Assembly: GCF_014385195.1 (NCBI RefSeq)
Contig: NZ_JACRTG010000018.1
Span: 248,001-312,000 of the forward strand
Origin: Paratissierella segnis
GTDB taxonomy: Bacteria; Bacillota; Clostridia; Tissierellales; Tissierellaceae
Length of the DNA stretch: 64,000 nucleotides
Direction: 5' to 3'
Made by a program: the position numbers and the translations under genes. Under the pieces are notes generated by a model, which saw only the letters and a list, made by a program, of their open reading frames with translations, was not told the origin of the DNA and ran no database searches. Positions 1 to 7,941 of the stretch are shown here, piece after piece (within the stretch, counting starts at the first letter, position 1; each line of letters starts with the position of its first letter).

Positions 1-282
1 ATCAATTCATCATTGATCGACAGAGAATCCAATAGGAACGATATCAATGTATATTATATACCGGCAAACGATATTGCAGGTGAATTGGGGAACAATAGAG
101 TAGCCAATATGGTAATGCTGGGTGCATACCTTGAGATAACAAAAACAGTTGACGTTGAAAGCATATATAAAGCATTTCCCGAGGTGTTTGGTGCAGGTAA
201 GGCGCACTTACTTCCGATCAATAAAGAAGCTCTTATAAAAGGAGCAGAGGCAGCAAGAGAACAAATTACAGTAAGGGTGTAA
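1..282 (+). CDS. 2-oxoacid:ferredoxin oxidoreductase gamma subunit, C-terminal part
   Basis: The reading frame is open from base 1, so the gene starts before the window; about 93 residues are visible. The segment NSSLI, then VYYIPANDIAGELGN, RVANMVMLGAYLE and a HLLPINKEAL tail are typical of the C-terminal half of the gamma (PorC/KorC) subunit of pyruvate or 2-ketoglutarate/2-ketoisovalerate ferredoxin oxidoreductases. These enzymes decarboxylate 2-oxoacids to acyl-CoA and reduce ferredoxin in the anaerobic cytoplasm. Which oxoacid is used cannot be told from this fragment. The gene is last in its operon, because a strong hairpin begins right at the stop codon. Confidence 0.88.
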   Translation: MNSSLIDRESNRNDINVYYIPANDIAGELGNNRVANMVMLGAYLEITKTVDVESIYKAFPEVFGAGKAHLLPINKEALIKGAEAAREQITVRV

Positions 283-316
283 AGAGATTAAGTGGGATTC
301 CCACTTAATCTCTTTT
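281..316 (+). terminator. Hairpin terminator after the oxidoreductase gene
   Basis: A perfect 16-base inverted repeat (AAAGAGATTAAGTGGG and its complement around a 3-4 base loop) starts inside the stop codon and ends in CTCTTTTA. It can also act for the minus-strand gene that ends at 357. Confidence 0.8.
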
Positions 317-356
317 AAAGTTCTACTTTTATCTATTGCTTATGCTAAAACTTCCC

Positions 357-1208
357 TTAGTCTCTAGGACAGGGGGAAGGATCAAAGGCAGCAGCAGGAA
401 TAGTTACCTGTCTCTTTTGCAGCAGTTTAATGGTCAATTCTATTACCATCTTTTCTTCTAATTGGCTAAAAAATTTTTCTCTGGTAGGAAGATCAGCGTG
501 ATAAGGATTACCTCGTCCTATAGATTCATCAAATTCATAAATATTTGCACTTATTAACTCGCAAAATGGCAATTCATTAAAGTTTATAGTTCTAAGTTGA
601 TTAATCTCAGACATGTCTCCTGATAATAACTTATCTTTCTCAGCAAAATATTGATTAGGCAAATCGGATACTCTAAAATATTCGAATTCTGTTGATGAGT
701 TGGTAACCAGTGGTGCAGGTTCAAAAAAATAGTCAACAGGTGTTGAACATTCGAAAGGAACATCAATAGTACAATGGTGAATTTCCCCGCATATGCCTTC
801 TCTATTTGAACAGGATCCAGTTGCATAGTCAATATTCTTGCGAATAAATCCTTTTATAAATAAAATGTTTGTAGGCTGTAATAACATACATTGGGTAATT
901 TTAAGTTTTTTCTTGATATCCTTTATTTCTAGGGCTGGTTCAGGCAGTCTAATAAATGCACCTACATTGAATCTAACAGTCAATTCGGCCAAGACTACGG
1001 GTATCTTAGCGATCACTCCACTTGTAATACCTATAGGCGTTAAGGGAGTATTTGGACAATTATCTAAAACTGTATTATCTACATCAGCACAAGACTCTTT
1101 ATTCTTTGATACACAAAATTTATTATTTGATGGACTTCTATTTGAATAAGGTGAATTTGCAAATACATTTACATTGCTAACTTTGGTACATTCAGTTTCT
1201 AATTTCAT
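357..1208 (-). CDS. CsxC-like spore/exosporium protein
   Basis: A 283-residue, cysteine-containing protein. The ATG at 1208 is chosen because GGAGG lies 8 bases before it; an upstream in-frame TTG would sit on the ribosome-binding site itself. The pattern IPVVLAELTVRFNV, LPEPALEIKDIKKKL, TQC, LFIKGFIRKNIDYAT and HCTIDVPF resembles the CsxC-type exosporium proteins of Clostridium and the SPOCS/DUF3794-like strands of spore coat proteins. There is no signal peptide and no membrane segment. By family it would be made in the mother cell and assembled on the spore surface. It lies downstream of fabZ on the same strand with a 112-base gap, so it probably has its own promoter. Family assignment is from remembered motif patterns only. 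Confidence 0.6.
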   Translation of the reverse strand: MKLETECTKVSNVNVFANSPYSNRSPSNNKFCVSKNKESCADVDNTVLDNCPNTPLTPIGITSGVIAKIPVVLAELTVRFNVGAFIRLPEPALEIKDIKKKLKITQCMLLQPTNILFIKGFIRKNIDYATGSCSNREGICGEIHHCTIDVPFECSTPVDYFFEPAPLVTNSSTEFEYFRVSDLPNQYFAEKDKLLSGDMSEINQLRTINFNELPFCELISANIYEFDESIGRGNPYHADLPTREKFFSQLEEKMVIELTIKLLQKRQVTIPAAAFDPSPCPRD

Positions 1209-1320
1209 TTTTTGTTCCTCCAATATATTATATTCATTGTTAATGTGACTTTGTCCATTTCTCTAATATAATATATTCTGGCTCATATGAACTGGTGATA
1301 GGTTATAAGCAATATTTTTA

Positions 1321-1755
1321 CTATCCTTCTATTGCGAACATAAACTCTCCTTCGGCTGCAACTTCCTCTCCAACATATGCTTTGCCCTCACCTATGCCTA
1401 TAGAACCTCTAAGTTTAGTTATTTCAACTTCCATTCTTAGCATATCTCCGGGTTTTACTACCCTTTTAAACCTAAATTTATTGATTCCTGCAAAGTAAGG
1501 GATCAGCCCTTTGTATTCGTCCTTGGACAATAAGATTACTGCTCCAACTTGAGCAATAGTTTCTATGATAATAACTCCGGGCATTACAGGTTTTTCAGGG
1601 AAATGACCTTGAAAATAATATTCATTTATTGTAACGTTTTTAAACCCTATTCCCTTTTTACCTTCTTCAACAATTTCTACCTTGTCAACAAATAGAAACG
1701 GATATCTATGAGGCAAGATGTTGGATATTTCTTCAGCATCAATTATTTTTGACAC
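1321..1755 (-). CDS. fabZ: 3-hydroxyacyl-[acyl-carrier-protein] dehydratase FabZ
   Basis: 144 residues, normal length. It dehydrates 3-hydroxyacyl-ACP to trans-2-enoyl-ACP in type II fatty acid synthesis in the cytoplasm. LPHRYPFLFVD is near the N-terminus (16-24), and the catalytic motif GHFPEKPVMPGV carries His51 and, 14 residues later, Glu65. The start is GTG with AAGGAGG 8 bases upstream. It is transcribed away from the fabH-fabK-fabD-fabG genes, an arrangement that lets one control region (1756-1941) serve both sides. In many Clostridia fabZ sits inside the main fab/acc operon, so its divergent placement is unusual. Confidence 0.96.
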   Translation of the reverse strand: MSKIIDAEEISNILPHRYPFLFVDKVEIVEEGKKGIGFKNVTINEYYFQGHFPEKPVMPGVIIIETIAQVGAVILLSKDEYKGLIPYFAGINKFRFKRVVKPGDMLRMEVEITKLRGSIGIGEGKAYVGEEVAAEGEFMFAIEG

Positions 1756-1841
1756 TCGCTCTACCTCCTTAAACTGGAAATATTTATTGATTAATTTAGC
1801 ATAATACTATATACTAATGATAAGTTTTTTTGTATCATATT

Positions 1842-1869
1842 AAAATAATAGTAGAAATATTATTATTTT
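1842..1869. promoter_or_regulatory. AT-rich dyad in the divergent fabZ/fabH control region
   Basis: AAAATAATA and, after about 7 bases, TATTATTATTTT form an imperfect palindrome centred between fabZ and fabH. It could be an operator for a fatty-acid regulator of the FabT/FapR type, but AT-rich sequence makes such dyads common and no family consensus is clearly matched. Confidence 0.25.
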
Positions 1870-1909
1870 GCAAATTAAAGTTTTCAAGGAGGTGATGAAA
1901 GGAGTAAAT

Positions 1910-1945
1910 ATGGGTACAACAAAATATTTGGAGGTGAAAGATTGA
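1910..1945 (+). CDS. Possible 11-residue leader ORF overlapping the fabH start
   Basis: ATG at 1910 follows GGAG by 5 bases and encodes MGTTKYLEVKD. Its TGA overlaps the TTG start of fabH (ATTGA), the arrangement used for translational coupling. An in-frame ATG at 1895 would give 16 residues but lies only 2 bases after GGAGG. The peptide has no recognisable family. It may be a chance ORF in the fabH leader. Confidence 0.3.
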   Translation: MGTTKYLEVKD

Positions 1946-2940
1946 AAAGTTATTCAGTTGGAATTTCCGGTGTGGGAAGCTTCGTTCCAGAAAAGGTCTT
2001 AACCAATTTTGATTTATCTCAGATTGTAGATACCAATAATGAATGGATTGTGGAAAGGACAGGAATAGAGGAAAGAAGGATAGCCGCTAAGGATATAGCA
2101 ACCTCAGACTTAGCCACAGAATCAGCATTAAATGCCTTAAAAGATTCTAAGACCCGTCCGGAAGAAATTGACCTTATAATTGTAGCAACAGCGACTCCCG
2201 ACCACTCTTTTCCTTCTACAGCTTGTATAGTTCAAAAAAATATTGGTGCAACAAAGGCTGCAGCATTTGATATGAGTGTTGGGTGCACAGGATTCGTTTA
2301 TGCTCTGATTACAGGTGCAAATTTTATACAAACAGGAGCATATGAAAAAGTACTCATAATAGGTGCAGAAACTCTTTCCAAGATAGTGGATTGGGTGGAT
2401 AGAAATACTTGTGTACTGTTTGGAGACGGAGCAGGATCTTGTGTCTTGGAAAGATGCGAAGACGGCTATGGTATTTTATCTTATGAGTTAGGCTCAGACG
2501 GAAATAACGGCGATGCTTTGATATTGCCCGCCGGAGGTTCAAGAATGCCTGCATCGATAGAAACAGTAACCGATAGACTTCATTCAATTAAAATGGATGG
2601 AAAAGAAGTATTTAAATTTGCTGTAAGGGTAATGGAAAAAGCATCTCTAAATGTATTAGAAAATGTACATTTAAAATTAGAGGATTTAGATTTTTTGATT
2701 CCTCATCAGGCAAACGTCAGAATAATAGATGCTGCCCGAAAAAAACTTAATATTGACGAAAATAAAGTGTGCATAAACTTGAATAAGTATGGAAATATGT
2801 CTTCCGCTTCTATTCCGGTATCCTTAGATGAGGTCATAAAGAAAAATAGGATAAAAAAAGGTGACTTAATAGTTATGGTAGCTTTTGGAGCAGGGCTCAC
2901 ATGGGGCTCGATAGCAATTAAATGGAATAGGGAGGAATAA
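1942..2940 (+). CDS. fabH: 3-oxoacyl-[acyl-carrier-protein] synthase III FabH
   Basis: 332 residues. It condenses acetyl-CoA or a branched acyl-CoA with malonyl-ACP to begin fatty acid synthesis. The Cys-His-Asn triad is visible: Cys115 in DMSVGCTGF, His255 in IPHQANVRI and Asn285 in YGNMSSASIP. The C-terminal motif VAFGAGLTWGS is typical. The start is TTG behind GGAGG with 7 bases spacing; the first strand of the fold begins immediately. First gene of fabH-fabK-fabD-fabG, whose members are separated by 1-3 bases or overlap. Confidence 0.97.
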   Translation: MKSYSVGISGVGSFVPEKVLTNFDLSQIVDTNNEWIVERTGIEERRIAAKDIATSDLATESALNALKDSKTRPEEIDLIIVATATPDHSFPSTACIVQKNIGATKAAAFDMSVGCTGFVYALITGANFIQTGAYEKVLIIGAETLSKIVDWVDRNTCVLFGDGAGSCVLERCEDGYGILSYELGSDGNNGDALILPAGGSRMPASIETVTDRLHSIKMDGKEVFKFAVRVMEKASLNVLENVHLKLEDLDFLIPHQANVRIIDAARKKLNIDENKVCINLNKYGNMSSASIPVSLDEVIKKNRIKKGDLIVMVAFGAGLTWGSIAIKWNREE

Positions 2941-2941
2941 A

Positions 2942-3898
2942 GTGGAAACTAGAATTACAAAATTATTGAATATTGAATACCCTATATTACAAGGAGGAAT
3001 GGCTTGGGTAGCAACCCATGAGTTAGCAGCAGCAGTATCAGAGTCAGGCGGACTTGGAATCATAGCTGCAGGGAATGCGCCAGCCAATGTGATTGGGGAA
3101 CAAATAGATAAGCTAAAGGAATTGACGGATAAACCTTTTGGTGTAAATATCATGTTACTGTCGCCTTTTGCTGAGGATATTGTAGATATGATCTGTGATA
3201 AGGGAGTTCCTGTGGTAACTACAGGTGTAGGAAATCCGGGAAAGTTTATAGAAAAGTTAAAACAACATAATGTTAAAATCATACCTGTAGTACCTACTGT
3301 ATCTTTAGCGAAAAGACTTGAAAAATTTGGAGCAGATGCTCTTATAGTAGAAGGTACTGAAGCCGGTGGTCACATTGGAGAATTAACTACCATGGCAGTC
3401 GTACCCCAAGTAGTTGATGCAGTTAATATCCCCGTAATAGCAGCGGGGGGGATTGGTGATAATAGAGGCTTTTTAGCGGCTCTTTCTTTAGGAGCTGAAG
3501 GAGTACAATTAGGGACTCGATTTGTGTGCTCTAAAGAAGCAAAAGTTCATCAAAGATATAAAGAAAAAATTATAGAATCAAAAGATAGGGATGCTATTGT
3601 AACTGGGAGAAGTACAGGGTATCCGGTAAGGGTTTTAAAAAATAGATTCACCAAGGAATATCTGGATCTAGAAAAGCAAGGTATTGATTTTGAAACCCTT
3701 GAAAAATTAGGAGTCGGTAGGCTTCGAAAAGCAGTACAAGAAGGTGATATAGATAATGGGTCATTGATGGCAGGACAAATTTCCGGTCTTATTGGTGATG
3801 TCAAAAGCTGCAAGGAGATAATTGAAGATTTAGTTTTCGGTTCCCAAAAAGCTATAGAAAGGTTATCTTCACTTATAGGAGGTGGGGATAATGAATAA
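2942..3898 (+). CDS. fabK: Enoyl-[acyl-carrier-protein] reductase II FabK (FMN)
   Basis: 318 residues, TIM-barrel flavoprotein of the nitronate monooxygenase/2-nitropropane dioxygenase-like family. It reduces enoyl-ACP with NAD(P)H and FMN, the last step of each elongation round. The motifs GGMAWVATHELAAAVSESGG, EGTEAGGHIG, VIAAGGIGD and EGVQLGTRFVCS follow in the order seen in FabK. GTG start with GGAGG upstream, one base after fabH. No FabI is seen in the window, so FabK is the enoyl reductase of this cluster. Confidence 0.95.
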   Translation: METRITKLLNIEYPILQGGMAWVATHELAAAVSESGGLGIIAAGNAPANVIGEQIDKLKELTDKPFGVNIMLLSPFAEDIVDMICDKGVPVVTTGVGNPGKFIEKLKQHNVKIIPVVPTVSLAKRLEKFGADALIVEGTEAGGHIGELTTMAVVPQVVDAVNIPVIAAGGIGDNRGFLAALSLGAEGVQLGTRFVCSKEAKVHQRYKEKIIESKDRDAIVTGRSTGYPVRVLKNRFTKEYLDLEKQGIDFETLEKLGVGRLRKAVQEGDIDNGSLMAGQISGLIGDVKSCKEIIEDLVFGSQKAIERLSSLIGGGDNE

Positions 3899-4844
3899 AT
3901 TAGCTTTTATATTTCCGGGGCAAGGCTCTCAATATATAGGTATGGGCAAGGATTTTTATGATTCCATTTATGAGTCTAGGCTTGTATTCGAAGAAGCAGA
4001 TGAAACCCTTGATATGAAATTAAGCGAGTTAATATTCAATGGAAATGAGGAGGACTTAAGGAAGACGGAAAATACTCAGCCTGCAATGCTTACTACATGT
4101 ATTGCAATCTTAAGGGCAATAGAGAAAGAAGGAATTGACTGTGAATATACAGCCGGGTTAAGTTTAGGAGAATATAGTTCAATTGTAATGGGAAAGGCAA
4201 TATGTTTTTCTGACGCCCTTGAGATAGTAAGAAAAAGAGGGATGCTGATAGAGGAAGCAGTACCCAATGGGATTGGCGGAATGGCTGCAGTCTTGGGCTT
4301 GGATACCAAGAAATTGCCGCTATTACTTGAGTACTCTAAGGCTTATGGAATAGTTGAGGTCGCAAATTACAATAGTCCAAAACAAATTGTGATATCAGGT
4401 GAAACGAAAGGTATAAAAAAATCTTGTGAGAAAGCTATAGAATTGGGAGCTAAGAAAGCAATTCCTTTACAAGTTAGCGCTCCATTTCATACTAGTCTTT
4501 TGTCTAAAGCGGGAGAAAAACTAAAAGATGTTCTCGACAATGTGAGAATAGAGGATTTAGATAAAAAAGTAGTATCAAATGTTGACGGAGACATTATCAG
4601 ATCCAAGGATGAACTCGTTCCAAAACTTGTAAATCAGGTGAGCAAATCCGTACTTTGGCAACAATCAGTAGAGTATATGATTGATAAAGGCGTAGATACT
4701 TTTGTTGAAATAGGTCCGGGGAAATCCCTAACCGGATTTGTAAGAAGAATTGGCAAATCTATGGAGAAAGATATAAAAGCTTTAAATATATCGGACTTGG
4801 ACTCCTACTCTAATACCATCAATATATTAAAGAAAGGAGCGTAG
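3891..4844 (+). CDS. fabD: Malonyl-CoA:ACP transacylase FabD
   Basis: 317 residues, moves malonyl from CoA to ACP. FPGQGSQ at the N-terminus, the nucleophile Ser91 in GLSLGEYS, and His200 in PFHTSLL are the family's catalytic features. The ATG at 3891 is chosen over an in-frame GTG at 3882 because GGAGG lies 8 bases before it; this start overlaps the fabK stop by 8 bases (AATGAATAA), which suggests translational coupling. Cytoplasmic, part of the fab operon. Confidence 0.96.
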   Translation: MNKLAFIFPGQGSQYIGMGKDFYDSIYESRLVFEEADETLDMKLSELIFNGNEEDLRKTENTQPAMLTTCIAILRAIEKEGIDCEYTAGLSLGEYSSIVMGKAICFSDALEIVRKRGMLIEEAVPNGIGGMAAVLGLDTKKLPLLLEYSKAYGIVEVANYNSPKQIVISGETKGIKKSCEKAIELGAKKAIPLQVSAPFHTSLLSKAGEKLKDVLDNVRIEDLDKKVVSNVDGDIIRSKDELVPKLVNQVSKSVLWQQSVEYMIDKGVDTFVEIGPGKSLTGFVRRIGKSMEKDIKALNISDLDSYSNTINILKKGA

Positions 4845-4847
4845 ATT

Positions 4848-5591
4848 ATGGATCTAAAAGGCAAAGTAGCACTTGTAACGGGCGGAAGCAGGGGAATCGG
4901 AAGAGAAATAGCAATAGGATTTTCAAAACTAGGTGCAGATATTGCAATAACCTATAATTCAAATTCAACAAAGGCACAGGAATTGACAGAAGAGTTAATC
5001 AAAAATGGGGTTAAAGCAGTAGCTGTTAAAGGGGACGTAAGTGTAGAAGAAGATGTAAATTCAATTGTGAATTTGGTAGAAAAGGAACTTGGAGGTATAG
5101 ATATTTTAGTCAATAATGCAGGGATAACAAAGGATAATTTACTGATTAGAATGAGTCCAAATGATTGGGATGAAGTAATGAATGTGAATTTAAAAGGGGT
5201 ATTCTTATGCACAAAGGCAGTTACTCGAGGTATGATGAAGAAGAAATATGGGAAGATAATAAATATATCCTCTGTGGTTGGAATAACAGGAAATCCCGGT
5301 CAGGGAAATTATTCAGCATCAAAAGCTGGGATAATAGGGTTTACAAAATCCATGGCAAAGGAATTAGCTTCCCGAGGAATTCGAGTGAATGCAATAGCAC
5401 CGGGTTTTATACAGACAGAAATGACTGATATATTAAAAGATGATATTAAAAAATCAATGTTAAATAGTATTCCACTTAATCACTTTGGGACCCCTAAAGA
5501 TATAAGCCATGTAGTCAATTTCTTAGCAAATGAAGAATCGGATTATATCACAGGGGAAGTAATCAAAGTAGACGGTGGAATGGCGATATAA
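4848..5591 (+). CDS. fabG: 3-oxoacyl-[acyl-carrier-protein] reductase FabG
   Basis: 247 residues, classical short-chain dehydrogenase that reduces 3-oxoacyl-ACP with NADPH. Cofactor motif TGGSRGIG (11-18), the NNAG motif, and the catalytic Ser142, Tyr155 and Lys159 (GNYSASK) are present; the C-terminus ends GEVIKVDGGMAI as usual. Three bases separate it from fabD. It is the last gene before the repeat element at 5592-5882, which splits the fab locus. Confidence 0.96.
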   Translation: MDLKGKVALVTGGSRGIGREIAIGFSKLGADIAITYNSNSTKAQELTEELIKNGVKAVAVKGDVSVEEDVNSIVNLVEKELGGIDILVNNAGITKDNLLIRMSPNDWDEVMNVNLKGVFLCTKAVTRGMMKKKYGKIINISSVVGITGNPGQGNYSASKAGIIGFTKSMAKELASRGIRVNAIAPGFIQTEMTDILKDDIKKSMLNSIPLNHFGTPKDISHVVNFLANEESDYITGEVIKVDGGMAI

Positions 5592-5882
5592 GTCAATTGA
5601 AAATGGACAATGGACAACTAAAAGATAAAAAACAAATCAGAAGTAAACTCAAACAAGTGAATAGTGAATAGTGAATAACAAAAACAAGTTAACAGCTAAC
5701 AACTAACAGTTAACAGTGAATAACGAAAAAGGCAGGATAATGAGTGCTTGAGTCATGCTGAACGCAGTGAAGCATCCCATATTAGTATGTGCAATGTACA
5801 AAGTATGGATCAATCGCTAAAGCTCAGGATGACACGAGCATTGAATTAAGGTTTTAAATTGTCCATTGTCAACTGTCAATTA
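5592..5882. repeat. MITE-like nested inverted-repeat element between fabG and acpP
   Basis: The 310 bases between fabG and acpP hold no gene. The outer ends are imperfect inverted copies (left GTCAATTGAAAATGGACAAT, right AATTGTCCATTGTCAACTG). Inside are short direct repeats of GTGAATA and AACAGCTAAC/AACAGTTAAC, and an inner inverted pair, GTCATGCTGA near 5753 and TCAGGATGAC near 5823. The whole could fold into a long hairpin. Related pieces recur at other intergenic sites in this window. Confidence 0.65.
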
Positions 5883-5901
5883 ATTAATAGGAGGATTTGA
5901 A

Positions 5902-6132
5902 ATGATATTTGAAAAAGTAAAAAATATAGTAGCAGAACAATTAGACGAAGATATAGAAAAAATAACAATGGAAACATCCATGATGAGTGACTTAGAAGCA
6001 GACTCATTGGATGCAGTAGAGATAATTATGGCGTTAGAAGATGAATTTGGGGTATCTATTCCTGATGAAGATGCAGAGAGTTTCAAAAATATAGGTGATA
6101 TTGTCAAGTACTTGGAATTAAAAATCTCCTAA
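5902..6132 (+). CDS. acpP: Acyl carrier protein
   Basis: 76 residues, small and acidic. Ser35 in the motif DLEADSLDAVEIIMALEDEF is the phosphopantetheine attachment site. It carries growing acyl chains between the Fab enzymes. The start has GGAGG 7-8 bases upstream. Only the repeat element separates it from fabG, and fabF follows after 19 bases, so the two probably form one unit with or without read-through from fabG. Confidence 0.97.
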   Translation: MIFEKVKNIVAEQLDEDIEKITMETSMMSDLEADSLDAVEIIMALEDEFGVSIPDEDAESFKNIGDIVKYLELKIS

Positions 6133-6151
6133 TTATAATAAGGGGGTAAAA

Positions 6152-7384
6152 ATGAAAAGAGTTGTGATAACAGGAATGGGAGCAATAACTCCCATAGGTA
6201 TAGGAAAAGAAAGCTTTTGGGATTCCCTTATACAAGGTAAATCAGGTATAGGATATATCACAAGATTTGATATAGATAAGCATGAAACAAAAATTGCAGG
6301 TGAAGTAAAGGATTTTAATCCTCAAGATTTTATAGACAAAAAAAGTTCAAGACGTATGGATAGATTTGCACAATACGCGGTGGCTGCAACTCACTTAGCT
6401 ATTAATGATGGAAATATTGCCTTAAGAAACTTAAATAAAGAAAGGATTGGAACTATTATAGGTTCTGGAATCGGTGGCATGGAGACCTTTGAGGTTGAAA
6501 AAGAAAAATATATGGAAAAGGGTCCGGATAGAGTAAGTCCGTTGTTTATTCCAATGATGATATCAAATATGGCAGCAGGGCAAATCTCTATGGCCTTCGG
6601 ACTTAAGGGAGCATCAATAGGTATCACAACCGCCTGCGCATCAGCTACCAATGCAATAGGTGAAGCCTTTAGAATGATAAAATTTGGAATCCTGGATATG
6701 GCGGTTACCGGAGGTACGGAAAGCTCTATTACACCTCTTTCATTAGCAGGTTTTAGCTCTATGAAAGCACTATCAACTAGAAATGATGAACCTAAAAAGG
6801 CTAGTCGGCCATTTGATAAAGGAAGAGATGGATTTATCATGGGAGAAGGAGCCGGAATTCTAGTAATAGAGGAGCTGGAACATGCTATTAAAAGAGGAGC
6901 AACTATATATGCAGAAATCACAGGATATGGGGCTACATCAGATGCATTCCATATTACTCAGCCCGATCCGGAGGCGATTGGGGCAAGAAATGCTATGAAG
7001 TTTTCCTTGGAAGAAGGAAACGTGGATTATAAAGAAGTAGGCTATATCAACGCTCATGGAACGTCCACTTATTTTAATGATAAGTTAGAAACGCATGCTA
7101 TCAAGGATTTGTTTAAAGAGCATGCATATGATTTAAATATTAGCTCCACTAAATCCATGACCGGACACCTATTGGGGGCTGCCGGTGGGGTTGAGGCTAT
7201 TGCAACGGCATTGACTTTGAAACAAGGTATCATTCCTCCGACTATCAACTATGAAATACCCGATGAGGAATGCGATTTAAACTATACGCCCAATAAAGCG
7301 GTAAAAAAGGATATAAAATACGCCCTATCAAATTCTTTGGGATTTGGTGGGCATAATGCAAGTATATTGTTGAAAAAATATTGA
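6152..7384 (+). CDS. fabF: 3-oxoacyl-[acyl-carrier-protein] synthase II FabF
   Basis: 410 residues, normal KAS II length. It elongates acyl-ACP with malonyl-ACP. The Cys-His-His triad is visible: Cys162 in TTACASATNA, His302 in INAHGTST and His339 in SMTGHLLGAAGG. Start ATG behind AAGGGGG. A terminator follows 4 bases after the stop, closing the fab cluster; no acc genes follow, unlike many Clostridia. A degraded copy of its last codons and terminator is found at about 10192-10300. Confidence 0.97.
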   Translation: MKRVVITGMGAITPIGIGKESFWDSLIQGKSGIGYITRFDIDKHETKIAGEVKDFNPQDFIDKKSSRRMDRFAQYAVAATHLAINDGNIALRNLNKERIGTIIGSGIGGMETFEVEKEKYMEKGPDRVSPLFIPMMISNMAAGQISMAFGLKGASIGITTACASATNAIGEAFRMIKFGILDMAVTGGTESSITPLSLAGFSSMKALSTRNDEPKKASRPFDKGRDGFIMGEGAGILVIEELEHAIKRGATIYAEITGYGATSDAFHITQPDPEAIGARNAMKFSLEEGNVDYKEVGYINAHGTSTYFNDKLETHAIKDLFKEHAYDLNISSTKSMTGHLLGAAGGVEAIATALTLKQGIIPPTINYEIPDEECDLNYTPNKAVKKDIKYALSNSLGFGGHNASILLKKY

Positions 7385-7388
7385 TAGA

Positions 7389-7431
7389 AATCACTAGAGT
7401 CAAAAATTAATTGATTCTAGTGATTTTTTTT
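7389..7431 (+). terminator. fabF terminator
   Basis: A 15-bp stem (AATCACTAGAGTCAA paired with TTGATTCTAGTGATT, one G-T pair) is followed by eight T residues. Confidence 0.88.
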
Positions 7432-7547
7432 AAATTTGGAAAGATTCTTAAAATAGATAGTTGCACAAAATTTCGAAACTCATAACGGAAACTCCCATAA
7501 ATTAAAGAATCAAAATTGTAGGATTTTCTTATTCGTTATAAAAAGTT

Positions 7548-7581
7548 TTGTAAGATTCTGGCTGATGTGACATTAGTATAT
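7548..7581 (+). promoter_or_regulatory. Bipartite ECF-type promoter-like element, copy 1
   Basis: TTGTAAGATT, 12 bases, ACATTAGTATAT. The same two blocks with the same spacing occur at 9017 and 10785, each before a gene of the secreted-protein/anti-sigma locus. Read as an ECF promoter, TGTAAG and CATTAG are 16 bases apart. The bases after it (AAGGGATAAATACTAATAAGG) are also shared with copy 2. Confidence 0.6.
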
Positions 7582-7683
7582 ATGAAGGGATAAATACTAA
7601 TAAGGGGATGCTTTCAATTGGAATTGAAATGGTAGTATGAGGCGAATGAATATAACTAAAGAAAATAAGAAGGGGGTAATTTT

Positions 7684-7881
7684 TTGAAGAGATTGATCTC
7701 GTTAACTTTCGTATTCATTTTTATAACGACTTCATGTGTATTTGCATTTGCGGAAATTAGCAATGAGCAAAAAAGATTTGTTGATGGGGGAGTTTCGGCA
7801 GAAGAATTTCAAGCAAGAGAAAACATAGGAGTATCCACTATAGAACCTAATACAGATTATACCATAAATATTAAATCTTAG
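7684..7881 (+). CDS. Small secreted protein, unknown
   Basis: 65 residues. TTG start with AAGAAGGGGG about 8 bases upstream. Residues 1-23 form a signal peptide (basic MKR, hydrophobic core, AFA before the likely cleavage), leaving a mature peptide of about 42 residues, mostly polar, with a short SAEEFQ-RENIG segment. No family is recognised. It lies behind copy 1 of the bipartite promoter-like element that also precedes the 148-residue secreted protein at 9086, so the two are probably co-regulated. It could also be a shortened version of a longer exported protein. Confidence 0.55.
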   Translation: MKRLISLTFVFIFITTSCVFAFAEISNEQKRFVDGGVSAEEFQARENIGVSTIEPNTDYTINIKS

Positions 7882-7890
7882 GTACAACAA

Positions 7891-7925
7891 AACCTAGCTT
7901 TTAATAAGGATAGGTTCTATTTTTA
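7891..7925 (+). terminator. Possible weak terminator
   Basis: AACCTA and TAGGTT, 14 bases apart, followed by CTATTTTTA, just after the small secreted gene. The stem is only 6 bp. Confidence 0.4.
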
Positions 7926-7941
7926 TGAGGAGGATTAGCAA

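Noticed and set aside
838..1149. 103-codon plus-strand frame
   Set aside because: Lies wholly inside the exosporium-like gene on the other strand, has no ribosome-binding site and no family features.
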